Positions 11,331 to 23,135 of a stretch of 64,000 bases of DNA are shown piece after piece. A program made the translations under genes and the position numbers. The notes beneath the pieces are model-generated. The model searched no databases and had not been told where the DNA came from. It worked only from the letters and a program-made list of their open reading frames with translations. The DNA is from Diphasiastrum complanatum (Eukaryota; Streptophyta; Lycopodiopsida; Lycopodiales; Lycopodiaceae): the NCBI GenBank assembly GCA_029204225.1, contig CM055106.1, positions 39,521,827-39,585,826 on the forward strand, written 5' to 3'. Each line of letters opens with the position of its first letter. Position 1 is the first letter of the stretch.

Positions 11331-12180
11331 GGAAATAAGCTGCATATGAGTCGAATAACCGGTCGACAATGATAGTTCGAGTGTAGGAAGAACAATAGTT
11401 AATGTAATAACAAAACTATTTCAATACGATTATAAACACAACTTATTATCATTTACAAGTGCGAAAAATGAATGATAAAGAAAGATCGCTTCATTGCCAA
11501 TTATCAAAACTCAGATCGAATAGCATGAATAACAGAAATAGCAAGACAAGACAAGTCATGTGTTGATTAGGATAATGAGTTGAATCAGAGAATTCCAATA
11601 GAATGATCTCATCTACAATGTTCAATCACTCATCCTTATTCTCCACACCCTCTTTTTAATTTATAGACGTGAGAGATGACTCTTTTTCCTCTCTCTAGAG
11701 TCATATAGCCCTAAAATAAAAAAAGTGAACCTTACATTACCAATTTGGTCCATATGGCCACTTTTTTTAATGACCAAATGTACTTGGAACCATCTAAAAT
11801 CAGTTTTATAAAATGATTTCACATGTGTGAAAAAGCCTTATGAAGTTTATTTACAAATTTGGCCTCTAGAATATCTAAAATAGCCAGGTACTAGTTGACA
11901 ATTTTTCATAATGCATAATATGTTCAAATCTTATTTCGAAACAAACAATGACTTTGCAAATACACCTCTTAATGAAGAAGTCCATGGAGAAACTTATATG
12001 GGGATGAGGATGAGATTTCATTACATAAAGAGGTGGATACCCCTTTGTATCTAGGTGCATCCATTTCTCGACTGACAACATAAATTCTTATTCTAAACCT
12101 TCTAGCAACATACAAATGGAGTGACCATAGTGTCACATCATTCGGGTAGGTATTTAACATGTAACACGATGTAGGTATAT
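11331..12180 (-). mobile_element. LTR fragment (minus orientation) inserted in the copia relic
   Basis: About 11580-11760 is the near reverse complement of 21050-21190. Shared features are a TATA-like TCTATAAATT/CATATAAATAG element, the block (A)TAGCCCTAAAATA, and ACACCCT-type sequence followed by TTCAATCACTC(A). A further related copy lies at 20400-20540. The TATA-like box and repeated dispersal suggest a copia LTR promoter region. Exact ends were not found. It replaces the RT part of the surrounding copia element. Confidence 0.6.
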
Positions 12181-12573
12181 TATAACTTATTTAAAAGTTT
12201 TTTTTTTTCATTTCCTAACACACATTACTATTTTTATTTTATTGCAAAGAATACTTCTAGAAAAAAGAAAAAAGTGATATCTAAAACATGAAAAAAAACA
12301 CAAAAAACAACGAAAATGCTTGGAATGGATTACCAGACAATGCATGCATGTCTAGAAGATCATGTTTTATACCAATTTCATGGAATTTTAATGTGGACAA
12401 TGCACAATTATCTCAGATTAAGTAAATGTATATATTATCATATGAATAGATTTTGTTAATGTGTAAGTAGATATTTTATTTTATTATGTCTTGGTTTGAG
12501 AATATGTCATCTTTTATATCATATATATTTGTTCTATGAGCTATGCAAGTTTTACTACATCAGGCTATAATGC

Positions 12574-13050
12574 ATGTTACATTTGTGGGAAATCTCTTGG
12601 AACAACAAGAAGCAAAATTTGACTGCATTTTCTTCGATAAAGATTGAATACATTGTTGTCGCACATGTTGCAAAAGAAGCTATATGGTTAAGATGTCTAT
12701 TGTTAGATATCAATCTTAGTCAGTTACAAGAAACTTCTATGTTTTGTGACAATTAGAGTACAATTGTTTTATTTGTTGATCCCATGTATCATTTCTGGAG
12801 CAAGCACATTGAGATAAAATATCATTTTGTCAGAGAGATTTTACTTGAAAGGGAAATTATTCTAATCTTTTGTAGAACAGAGTTCATGATAGTGGATATA
12901 TTTACTAAAGCATTATCGTTCGATAATCATCCTAAGTTTAGCAATATGCTCAACTTAATACCTCGATTTTTATGGGTTCACATTCTAAGGAAGAGTGTTT
13001 CATTTTATAATGTGGGATTGCTCTCTACTCACATTTTTTAGACAGTGTCG
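12574..13050 (+). pseudogene. Ty1/copia RNase H 3' end
   Basis: The C-terminal copia RNase H signature is clear: ISWNNKKQNLTAFSSIKIEY, then AKEAIWLRCLL, CDN-STIVLF, KHIEIKYHFVRE and DIFTKALSFDNHPKF. One in-frame stop (TAG) replaces the usual CAG in the CDNQS motif near 12756. It continues the broken copia element at 10270-11330 on the same strand, with about 1.25 kb of LTR-like sequence between them. Confidence 0.85.
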
Positions 13051-13640
13051 AAGGATTTGAGACCATTTGTAGAAACAAAATCTGCAAGTTGAGTGTAGCG
13101 TATGTAACTCGTCAATGACATTTAGATATCACATCGAAAAACAAATCCTCACTTTGCTGCTATATTATAGAAGATGGATAAAATGCAAAAATGAGTGGAA
13201 GCCACTTGATCGAAATTTTGCAATAAACCATCAAGAGCAACTTTAAATAACAGTGAAAAAAAATGACAACATTCTTGCTATGGTCGAGGTTGAGGAAAAT
13301 GGTGTCTCAATCACATTCGATCGGAACAAGACATGTTGCAATTCGATCTACCTCAGTACTATCAATTTCGATTGAATGGTGTCAAGGTACATTATGCCAT
13401 ATGAAAAATTTATTTTTTTATATTTCTTAGTTAATCATTTTTATAGGATAAATGAACTTAAACAATTTTTCTTGTGCAGATAAGAGCAAGGCAAGAAAAG
13501 CATATAAAATACAAAGACATAGGAACATCCATCGTCCATAGAATTTGAACAATGCAATTTTATATTATGTCATATGATTTTTTGTACGCATCTTGATTGA
13601 TAATATATGAACCGCTCAACTTGAATATCATTGTTCAAGT
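13051..13640 (+). other. AT-rich stretch with two exon-like segments
   Basis: Around 13250-13390 an open stretch ends DLPQYYQFRLNGVK at a possible GT donor. About 13480-13545 begins after a TTGTGCAG acceptor and reads IRARQEKHIKYKDIG before a stop. The product is not recognised. It may be part of the neighbouring unknown gene cluster. Confidence 0.3.
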
Positions 13641-13646
13641 CGAGGG

Positions 13647-14620
13647 TCATTCTGTTCTATGATCTCTAAATCCATTTGTCCAGTTGGAAGTAACTTTGGT
13701 GGAGAACACTCTACAATTGAAACAGGATCTGAATTTTCGATCACAAGCTTTATTGTCTCCTACCGAAAATACACTATCTCCATTGGGGAGACCTTCGGGC
13801 ATCTGAACTGAAAAAAAAAAAAAACACAAGTACATGTTATTAATCAAGGATAAGTTATAAGGAATTAGGAATATCTGAATGTTATTGTTAACTAATAGAT
13901 TACCTCCAGCAGATTCAGAAGCTTATCTTGTTGTGCAAGCCAATTGAAAAAATATTTGGCATTGAATATCGTATACCAACCACAGTTGACATAATCAAGC
14001 TGCTGGGAGGACTGTAATATTCAAATATATACGAAAGTTAGTAACAGAATTTAAACTTTATGCAATATCGGATCAACGCGCACGAGATGATATTAAAATT
14101 TACAAAGACAACAAGCGCGTGTCGAACCGATATCAAGAAAATATTGACAAAATGTTGGATTAGCGCGCGCGATATGCTCTTGGTAAATTACAAACACTAA
14201 AAGCGCACGTCGAACCGATATTAAAAAATTCTTACCTCTGCATCAACCATTTTGAGCTTCGTATAGGCTGTTGCACCTGGTACTAGAAAGAGTTCCAGAA
14301 TTTTCTTGATATAGCTCCTCGCTATTTTGTGGGTGTGTGTAATATAGTTCATCTTTAGACAAATTGGATTACACACCCTCATCATTGACGTATAAGGATA
14401 GCACATATAAGCTCCAGTGATCACTGCAATTAGAAAACAATATGTTTTTGAGAATATATATAAAATCACTATTCATATGGAAAAATCATCTTAATAAAAT
14501 TTAAAAATTAACTTACTTGGTTATGTATGGGAGCACAAGTAGTGGAGTCCCCAATCTGACATACTTAAGCATATCAACGTGTAGACTTTTGAAATCAGGA
14601 AAGTTTGCAACCATGAATTA
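13647..14620 (-). pseudogene. Ulp1/SENP-type cysteine protease (C48-like), frameshifted
   Basis: Minus-strand exons join at good splice sites: an exon ending 14517 (donor GTAAGT), exon 14423-14236, exon 14011-13904, and possibly 13807-13647. The first junction restores PYITNDHWSLYVL, matching the catalytic histidine region (HW) of Ulp1 proteases. The third exon carries SSQQLDYVNCGWYTIF, matching the Gln-x-Asp/Asn-Cys-Gly active-site region with the nucleophilic Cys. The middle exon (MNYITHTHKIARSYIKKIL) needs a one-base frameshift after ...YVNDEGV, so this copy is broken. Ulp1 domains cleave SUMO-like tails and also occur in some plant DNA transposons. Its neighbours are unknown genes, not a recognised transposase. 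Confidence 0.7.
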
Positions 14621-14866
14621 TAAGGAAAACAATGCGACTTCTATAAACAATGGTGTTTGGAAAAACTCCATCCAATATTGAATGCTGCCCTCCCCCCCCC
14701 CCCTCCTACATTGTCTCCTAACATGTTGCCATAGAATCAAAATGCAAGACGAACTCGCCGAACCGATATCGCAAATGGAAGTCTGGATAGCAGTCGACAA
14801 CGGATGGGCGCACGAGAGTCTGGGAGGGAAGCTGAGCAGTTCCGTCGGGCGTGCTGAACCGATACC
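14123..14866. repeat. Recurrent CGAACCGATATC motif
   Basis: Copies lie at 14123-14134, 14211-14222 (ending ATT) and 14759-14770, with a variant TGAACCGATACC at 14855-14866. The first two sit in intron-like sequence of the Ulp1-like gene, next to GCGCGTGT or GCGCACGT. The function is unknown. Confidence 0.6.
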
Positions 14867-15306
14867 GCATATGAATATAGATGATTACAAACTGAAAGCA
14901 AAAATTTTTAAGCATCGTGCAATTAATTATATAGTGCCAAATTCCCTAATGATTGTCGTGGTGGTGGTTGCGAATATCGATGCACGGTTAATTGAGATCA
15001 ATAAATTTGAAATCTTCCGTAATATTCAAAATCAAATCATTAATAAATGTCCTCGGTCATCACGTATCAATGATCGACAAAGCTGATTATGAGGATAATC
15101 ATGAACTATGAGACAACTACAACAATTAAAAGACATTTAATTGACCAAGACTACAATTGATTTCATGACAAATGTAGTTATGTGATTAAGTTAGATAGGC
15201 CATAAATATCAAAAGAATTTTGATATTATATCTTCAAAATAACTTTAGATTTCGACATCCTTGTTAAGGCCCAATAACGAATTGACGCGCACCAAACAAT
15301 TGGAAA

Positions 15307-16881
15307 ATGGTCAGTCTTCTGAATCCGATATCAGATTCAATGTGGCTAGTTCCTCTAAGTCCTCAAAAACCAAACTTTTGGATTTTTTTGAATGCTAGTG
15401 ACATTCCATCAAAGAAACTAGAGTATTTTTCAAGTATTTTTTTTGCACCTTTTGATATCGATAAGCTACTTTATCAGAATCGTTATAATTTACTTGTTCT
15501 TCTTGATAATTCTTCTCAGATTATTAGTACTCATATTAAGAATATAGATAGTTTTTGTTTTGTTCATTTTCATGACCTTGTACATTCCCAACTGTCCTCT
15601 AAACACAAACATGATAGAAAGTACGCAAACCTGCATGAAAATTCTAAGAGAAATATATATTGTGATATTCACAAAAGAAAATATTGCCTTCTAATAAAAG
15701 GTATGGCGTTTGTCTTTTATAAATCTGTTGAAATTCCAGATGATGAGTTTGTTGGATCTTTTGTTGTTCCCATGATTGAAGCATCTGCATCTGCTCCAGA
15801 CGATGTAGATGAAGTTGATACTGATATAAATCTGAAGCTTCTATGGCTTCAGATTATCAGAAAACTCTCCCTCGTTCTATAATTCTCTCTGACTCTCTTC
15901 CATCTGCATCTCCCATTAATCCATTAGCTCTACTCGATGTTTCTGTATATTTTATACATAATGACAGTTATATTTCTTTTAATGATATAGAAAATGTTTT
16001 GAATATGAGAGAGGATGAAATCCTCTCAATTTTTGCACAACATTTATCTGAATTTTTTGACATTATTGATTACACATATGATGATCTTAAAAGTGAGATA
16101 GATTATGATAAAGATGGCAATTGAAAATCTGGCAATGAGGCATTGGAGGCCATAATTGAAAAATCGAAAGTCTATGAAAAAACTTTGTCACGGAGGAGGA
16201 ATTATTGGAATTCCAACAAAAATATTCATTAAGGACTCAATATATCCCCTCGAGCAATGTAGAGGCCATTGGAGGACATGACATTAGTAGAACAAACGTC
16301 GTTGAATACGATGATTATGATTTGGTAAGTAGATATTATATTGGTATTGATATTGTGCAGTTTTCTTTATTCAAACATTGTGTTGAAGTTTGAGTTTGCA
16401 TTGTTATCCATCATTATAAATTTATTTTCTTGACTCCTTTACAGGATGCTATTGAAATAAATGCCTTTGGTATGAGACATGGAGGTGTCCGAGGTATATC
16501 AGTTGGGAGAAAAGATGTGTCTCTATTTCATTATTTGAAAAACTTTCAAAATATTGAGATTTCTATTATCATTCATCTTTTAATCCATATGGTACCACCG
16601 TCATTATGGCCATCAAGTCATATTTTGTTTGTTCAGGAGGCCATACGTACGCCAGAGGAACATATAAAATGATTTTTGTGAAAAGGGATTTGGCCATTAA
16701 AATATTGGGTTATACTCCTAATGGGACTACAAAAAGATCATCTGCAATGGCCCTTTATTCGGGTTACATTGATATGAGCAAAAGGAATAATTTAGAATTT
16801 TTGGATCTATATGAAAGGAGATTATTCCTTCATGACAACACGATCCGTCTAAATCTTGAAGAGGATGATGATAAAAATTAA
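15307..16881 (+). pseudogene. Unknown spliced gene between the Ulp1-like and coiled-coil genes
   Basis: Long open stretches succeed one another on the plus strand: 15307-15882, 15843-16124, 16205-16326, 16445-16570 and about 16640-16881. One junction is a clean intron, with donor GTAAGT at about 16326 and acceptor TTTACAG before 16445, joining VEYDDYDL to DAIEINAFGMRHGG. Others need frameshifts, so the copy is probably damaged. The C-terminal part (KILGYTPNGTTKRSSAMALY, then YERRLFLHDNTIRLNLEED) looks like real protein with even residue use. I do not recognise the family. It ends about 30 bp before the end of the convergent gene. Confidence 0.5.
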
Positions 16882-16910
16882 ACAATCTTCTGTAGTAAAT
16901 TATTGATATA

Positions 16911-18850
16911 TTACAAGGATCTCTCTTTTGTTATGAATTTGAATGCCTTAACATTTGGCAAGTTTTTGGCTTGATATCTAAATTGTGCTCTTCTGTAAAA
17001 CCACTGAAAAAGTTGAACTAAATATTTATTTTTTGAGTTGTGTCCTTCATGATTTGTAGCTCTATGAAATGCTCCTCTTGCTTGTCAATGTGATTTTTCC
17101 ATGCCTTGTGATGACCAGATACTTAAGCTCCCATATTCATGTGCAAAATAAGTTGCATGATGAAGAAAGATGTGCTGCAAACAAGAGTTGAAATAGGCTA
17201 CATCAGTAGAAATAAGTATAATCATGAATGAGATAAGTACCATATAGTGAGATAGATCAGTACCATGTAATGTGTAACGTAATCTTCTCCCCAACAATCT
17301 CGTACAAATTTTACAAATGTGGAGCAATGATTTTGCAAAGTACTCATATCTTCTGATGATAGGTTTTCTTTCCTGATGACACCTATGAGTTTGTCTAAGT
17401 TGTTTCACACTTGTTTCTTTTTAACTCGATTACTTACTTCCAGTGTTCGTGTGGCTTGAACAATTTCTTTCCAAATTTCGTATCTGACACTAGATTCTTT
17501 ACGTGTGTGATTGGATAAGAATCTTCTTGCTTTAGCACCTCCAATTGATGGCTTATTGGAAACATTTTTTTTTTCGGAGTGTCTGTCACTTTTTCAATGG
17601 TGACATTCCCTTTATATAGTCCGGTCTTTGAAAGAACTTCTTCCAACCTCTTAATAGCTGCTTTAGCCACAGACTCCGGTTTATGATTCCATGCAAGGAG
17701 AATATGCAGATAAATAAGTTTTTCAATAATACGGACCTCAACATGCAATGTGCATATGTGAGCAAAATTTCTCGCCTTCCAAATGTCTCTTTATAATCTC
17801 GCCATAATTTTTTCGTGGAAATATCCATGAACGTATTTTATGGTCCTCTTTCAAGACCTGTAGAGAAGCAAGTAATGAATGACATGTTAATAAAAAGTGA
17901 CTAAGTATAACATGTTAATAACGATAGTGAAAAAGAAAATTGAACTGTATATCTGGAATGCCGGCAACCACCATATGTGATTTTCCGATTGAACACTAAA
18001 TGTTCGATCATCTGTATCTGAAATTTTGTTCATCAAAGTGAGACTCACTCGTTCCAACTTTTGACCTTTGATGATTTCGGATTCATCCAATTTTATTACA
18101 ATAATGATCTTTCCATTTACTTGATGTTCGTCTAGTTTACAGAATCGAATAATGTATTTTAGAACATTTTCAATATCAAGAAAAATATTATTGCAATCGT
18201 TGTAATTGCACTCACCATATTCTGATTTATATAATTCAATTATATAAAGTGGTTGGCCAACTACTTTGAACATTCCGTCATTATAATAATTTCTTGCTAA
18301 TCTTATCCGATATGGATGAGGAAGATAAGTTTTCTTTACCATCACTTGAGAAAAGGCTTCTTTAACTAATCTAAAAAAAGTAGAATAAGCATTTCTGCTA
18401 ATTCCAGAAACATCACATGCACCTAGTATCACATTTGCATCTAAGTAAGTTTGAACCTTATTCAAAACAGTCTCTGCGATTTCATTTTTCATTTTTTCAA
18501 ACCGAGCATTTTTCATCATTGCTTTTGTTGACTTTCTTGGTAAAACATGACTTTTATATCAACGACAGATTTTAAACCACCGCATCGCAACTTCTCTATG
18601 GATTCTAACATTTCTTGGTTTGATCCCTAAAGAGTAGTGATTGTAGCATTCAACTCTGATATAGCATGCTTGAGTGCATTGTTTTCAGCACTAGTGTGTT
18701 GCACATAATGAAACACCTGTTGATTTGCACATTGCAATTGTTGATTAGCAAAATGTAATTACTGATTAAGACAAGATATGCTATGCATTCCAATATCACG
18801 CAACCTTTGACAATATCTAAGTAATGCGCTATTTCCTTCATATACAAATC
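16911..18850 (-). pseudogene. Unknown coiled-coil protein gene, possibly transposon-borne
   Basis: Minus strand. The segments are an N-terminal Gln/Asn-rich coiled-coil stretch (18850-18550, ANQQLQCANQQVFHYVQH, with two in-frame stops), an open exon from about 18519 to 17953, exon 17857-17264 and exon 17174-16911. The core reads KIIIVIKLDESEIIKGQKLE, then ARNFAHICTLHVEVRIIEKL and FVKFVRDCWGEDYVTHYM. The last exon has HHATYFAHEYGSLS and a QGMEKSH motif, ending in FQWFYRRAQF. The donor at 17952 reads AT instead of GT, and there are frameshifts (one near a nine-A tract at ~17570) and TGA/TAA stops. I cannot name the family. The layout recalls uncharacterised multicopy proteins of eukaryotic genomes. 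Confidence 0.55.
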
Positions 18851-20100
18851 TGAGAATTAAAATTCTGTTATGGACTTAAAATTTGGACACAAATTCGTAG
18901 CTGGATTATTAGAATAAATTGATCCATCCACCCACAAATCTATATTGTTATGATTATTCATTCTCAATATTGTAGCAACATTATCTACAGCTTTCAAATT
19001 TTTCTTAATAATTAGAGTGCTGTAGTGGGTTTCTTCCTTGCCTAACCTGAATCCAAGATCTAATCAATCTAGCATCCAAGAGACGAAGTTAGTTGTCACG
19101 CATAGATTCGTTCCCATGAGAGTGATAGTATGATTTAGATTTCAGCATGAATGGAAGATTCTCATCTAGCTCTATAATCCATTAACCTTAAGTATTAACA
19201 CTACATCCACTAACACCAATAACAATCAGATCCAACAATTAGCAAAACACAAATAAAGCATGAGAGATGGAGGAAAAGTGAAAGAGAGCAAGGACATTCA
19301 TCAATCCATTTCACAAGAGAACCAATTTGCTTTATTGAAATGAGAAAATGAACATGTGTAGAAATTCGAGTTGGTCCTTTTTTATAATAGAGAGGATGAC
19401 CCTGGCCTCTGAATCCTAGTGGTCCATTTTTGCCTCCCCGATTATTCAAATTTCAAAAAGAGTGGGAACCATCCAAATTGGAGAGAAACCCAACTTTATT
19501 CACTAACTTGACATTTAGGCTCTACGACATTAAAAGTCTCGCAAAAAGACCTAAAGTCCTTTTATTGACTTTCTAATTATCAAATAACTATCTAATCATC
19601 GAGTTGGACTTACACATGCAGGGTGCCAAATCCCTCTCACTTATGCAAAATCTGACACAGATAAAGCTATGGTAAACTCGACGAAGATTTCTGACACAAG
19701 AAAATACAGTTTATGTAGTTTGACGAGGGTAAAAATCAAGATTTTCTATGATTTGGACAAGAAGAATGTTCGCCGAACTCAAAAATAGTATTTTTATTAT
19801 AAAGAGAATGTTCTGGAAACTCGACGAAGGTTCTGGCAAAGGATCAAGAGTAATACTGGTATTTTTGTAAAAAAAAAGTGACTTTTTTGACAAAAATATG
19901 GCAATATGACAACTGATCTTTTAAAAAACCCTTCTATTTTTGGCATTATTCTTCGCCGACCTGGCAGTAAATAGATCTGAATCACACCTATGCACAATGA
20001 ATCGGATGAAGGTTCTTTTTCTGTATTTTTAGAGTTTTTGTGATTTTTTGGTGTTTTTTGATATGTGAAAGAATTAGACCAAATGATGATCCTAAAGTTA
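18851..20100. other. Repeat-derived stretch, probably LTR or internal retroelement sequence
   Basis: No intact gene is present. About 19200-19500 contains a minus-strand TATA-like element and looks LTR-like. At 19660-20010 variants of CTCGACGAAGGTTCTGG recur, hinting at degenerate repeats. No domain was recognised. Confidence 0.35.
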
Positions 20101-20540
20101 GATCTAGGCCTAGAACAATAGCACCAACAACAAATGTTAGACTAGTCAAGCTGGCTAGTTTGATCAAAGCACCTACAAAATGGAAATAGAATCAAAAGAT
20201 TTACAAGAGTTTCTAAAGTTTGAACCTAAGGCTCTATACATAGGACATACAATAGCAAAATATCATTTAATGATCATCAATATGCACATCTATCAAGCAT
20301 TCAACACAATTTCTACACAAATGTAGAAAAGAACCAAATATGATATGATAATATTGCTCCAAAATGTTTCACAAATGGAAATGAACAATGGCTCTACTTT
20401 TTCATGCTTTAAGGCTGTTTATAGGTGTGAGAGATGACTCTCTCTCATCTCTCTAGTGTCATATAGCCCTAAAATAATAATATTAACCTACCAAATTTAG
20501 TCCACATGGCCAGATTTCATCAGATAAAGGCCATATTGTG
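20100..20540 (-). mobile_element. LTR fragment, minus orientation
   Basis: Related to 11580-11760 in the same orientation: GTGAGAGATGACTCTCT, then GTCATATAGCCCTAAAATAA and a TAGTCCACATGGCCA block. It forms the left arm of an inverted pair with 20870-21270. Confidence 0.55.
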
Positions 20541-20559
20541 GGACTTCAGGTCTATCACT

Positions 20560-20865
20560 TCCAGCTTACTATGAGATCAGAGACAGATACCACTGTCTAT
20601 ATCGGGACACTCCACTCACGCTTGGTTCCTTCTTTGCCTATCCAGATGCGAGAGATATTCTCTTTGAGATCTTCACTTCTGTCAGTTGATCAGGATGTTG
20701 ACCGCAGCCAGCCACATATTACGCTTTTCTTTTAGAAAAGAACTAGGGAGGATACTTCGAATAGTGAGATTGACATTCCAGCTCATCAACCGAAGCTCCA
20801 GCGTCTTCCTCGACCATCCAGAGTTCATCACCAGAGGCCACCATGTGCCTCACACCAAATCACAC
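20560..20865 (+). pseudogene. Ty1/copia integrase-RT linker fragment
   Basis: Near 20755-20850 a frame reads SEIDIPAHQPKLQRLPRPSR, which is typical of the Pro/Arg-rich linker between copia integrase and RT. Upstream frames are broken. It lies between two oppositely oriented LTR fragments, so the surrounding structure is rearranged. Confidence 0.5.
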
Positions 20866-20869
20866 AATT

Positions 20870-21270
20870 TCTCTCTCTCATATCTCTCTAAAAATAATAA
20901 ATTATTATTGTAATAAGCTATCCATGTGTGAGAATTTTGATGTACAATATTTACGAGTTTGACCTCTAAAATGTCCAAATTAACCAAGTAGTATGTTGAC
21001 AATCACAAGATACACAAATGGCCTTGATGTAATTTGGCCATATGGATCAAAATTGCTAATGCAAGATCCAATTTTTTTTATATTTTAGGGCTATATGAAT
21101 CTAAAGAGATTAGAGAGAGTCATATCTTCATGCATATAAATAGCAAGAAGGGTGTGGAAAAAAGTTCGAGTGATTGAAGATTGGAAATAAGATCATTCTT
21201 TTGTTTTGATTTTGCTCATTTCTCTATATTAGTCTTGGTGATAAATGCAATAGCTAGTTTTGGATGCTAT
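20870..21270 (+). mobile_element. LTR fragment, plus orientation
   Basis: Near reverse complement of 11580-11760 and 20400-20540. It contains TTTTAGGGCTATATGAATCT, a CATATAAATAG TATA-like element and GGGTGTGGAAAA, then GAGTGATTGAAGATTGGAAA. With the minus-strand copy at 20100-20540 it forms an inverted arrangement. Confidence 0.6.
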
Positions 21271-22650
21271 TGATAAATAATGCATTAATGGCTTTATAGC
21301 TACTATATGACATGTTCATAGAGAGTTTAAGATCTAATGAAAAATTTTATAAGATTCTATTTTTGTCATTTCAAACATGCATGATGTCTATTTGATCTTA
21401 TAAGCAAATCTATGAGTGTTTTGTCTAGTTTTTGGATAGTGGAGGCTTGTGCATTCTCTCTTGGCCTAGATCTAATGTTTGAATCTGATTTGAATCTTTA
21501 TTTTTCACATGCATTGCTTAATCATGTTGTGTCTCATCATTATTAGAATCAATATTGTCACTTTTAAGATTTGTATTGTTGAAATTGAAAGCTTTCTGTT
21601 TGATGCATGATGATGCAATGATGGCTTTCCATTTAAATTTTGGTCAACCTCTCTACAAGGGAGAATTCTTATCTTGTAGTTAGTGCATGATTTTGAAACA
21701 TAGAAATTACTTCATTGGCTAATGAAGATGACACAACCTGTCCACAAAATTAATCTATTAATCCTAAATTCTAAAAAACGGCCTTTCACAAATTTATGCC
21801 ATCATAGGAACTAAAAAATTCAATATGTTGTTATTATTTCGTTTATTCCTATCGATAACTTGACAATCGTCCTGCTGCAGAACTTTGTGCAAAGGGAAAA
21901 CAAAAGCTACTAAGGACATGATAGGCATCAATCAACAATGGAACAAGCTTGGAGCACTTCTGCAAATTGAAGATCTGGAAGTGAAATCCAACAAGTCGAC
22001 GCACATATTGGATGAGGCTAAACTCGAATGTAGAACGAAGTACTAGAGCTGCCACCATGCAGGCAGCAAGTTGCAAGTGCAATCAGGCTAATTACAGATC
22101 ATCTGGCTGATTATTCCTACCGTGGAGTATACAAACCTTACTCATGTTGATTGTGAAATTTCTTCATTGAAAATTTGTAGTTGTGTTTTCAGGTCTTCTT
22201 GTGATCATTGGAAGCGTATTATGGTATATATATGGATTGGAGCATTTATGTGATATGTTCCAGAATGAGAACGAGGTTGCCATCCCACTTCATCTCTCTT
22301 AACTCTTAATGCTCCATGGTAGGCAGTTCATGGTACTATAGTTAGGAGCGATGTGGTTTGGGAATCATTGTGCCACTATGTTCCGAATAAACTTAGAGGA
22401 AAATGGTTGACAACAGCCGCTAATGTAAATTTGTTTTACTATTTGTGTAATTTTTTAATATGTTCAACATAGATATTCAGGTGATTTGAGATCAAAGTTA
22501 TTTTTTTCTAATATATATGATTAATTAGTTTCAAATAAATAACAGTATAAGTTTAAGATATTTTATTACATAATGTGCATTTTGACATAAAGGAGGGGCA
22601 AGGTCTATTGAAAAAAACTTGACTATTAAGAAACTGTAAACAAATTGGAC
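21271..22650. other. Unassigned stretch
   Basis: AT-rich. A short plus-strand open piece near 21860 (DNRPAAELCAKGKQKLL) is not recognised. No gene model is supported. Confidence 0.3.
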
Positions 22651-22674
22651 ATTATGAAATTTTTTTGACACTAT

Positions 22675-22800
22675 GTTTATTGTTTCTAATAGTGTCTTTT
22701 TTTGTAGAATGCATGTAAGATGTCTACTATATATGGGATGAAGAATTGATCGACTTTTCATATATGCATCTTGAAAACTACGTGATTGATGGTTGGTGAC
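22675..22800. repeat. Dispersed repeat pair, member 1 (other at 32010-32133)
   Basis: Both copies share TTTTTGTAG, then ATGTCT(A/T)C, ATATATGGGATGAAGAATTG-type sequence, ATCGACTTTTCAT and GATGCATCTTGAA, then TTGATGGTTGG, in the same orientation. A short GTGAATATTG repeat follows at 22815-22905. No coding function is clear. Confidence 0.65.
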
Positions 22801-23135
22801 GATTATCTAAAATCGTGAATATTGAGAAGCAATTATCCTGAATATTGATCGTGATTTTTGTGAATATTGATCGTGAATATTGTGAATACACGTGAATATT
22901 GTGTCGTAAATTGGTGGTCGTGAGCGCAACGGAGGCTCAGTTGCTCAGAGCGTAGGCCTGTAGGAATGGAAATGCAACAATTAGCAGCAAAAATATTCAA
23001 GTAGAAGAATTCATACAGTTTGCGCAAATGAACGACGCAATAGTGAGACAAAAATTGCACTCTGATTAAAAATATCAACTGTGAGTACAATGGCTTGAAG
23101 TAATAACTTCAGCTTGATGAGCGTGAGAACACTGG

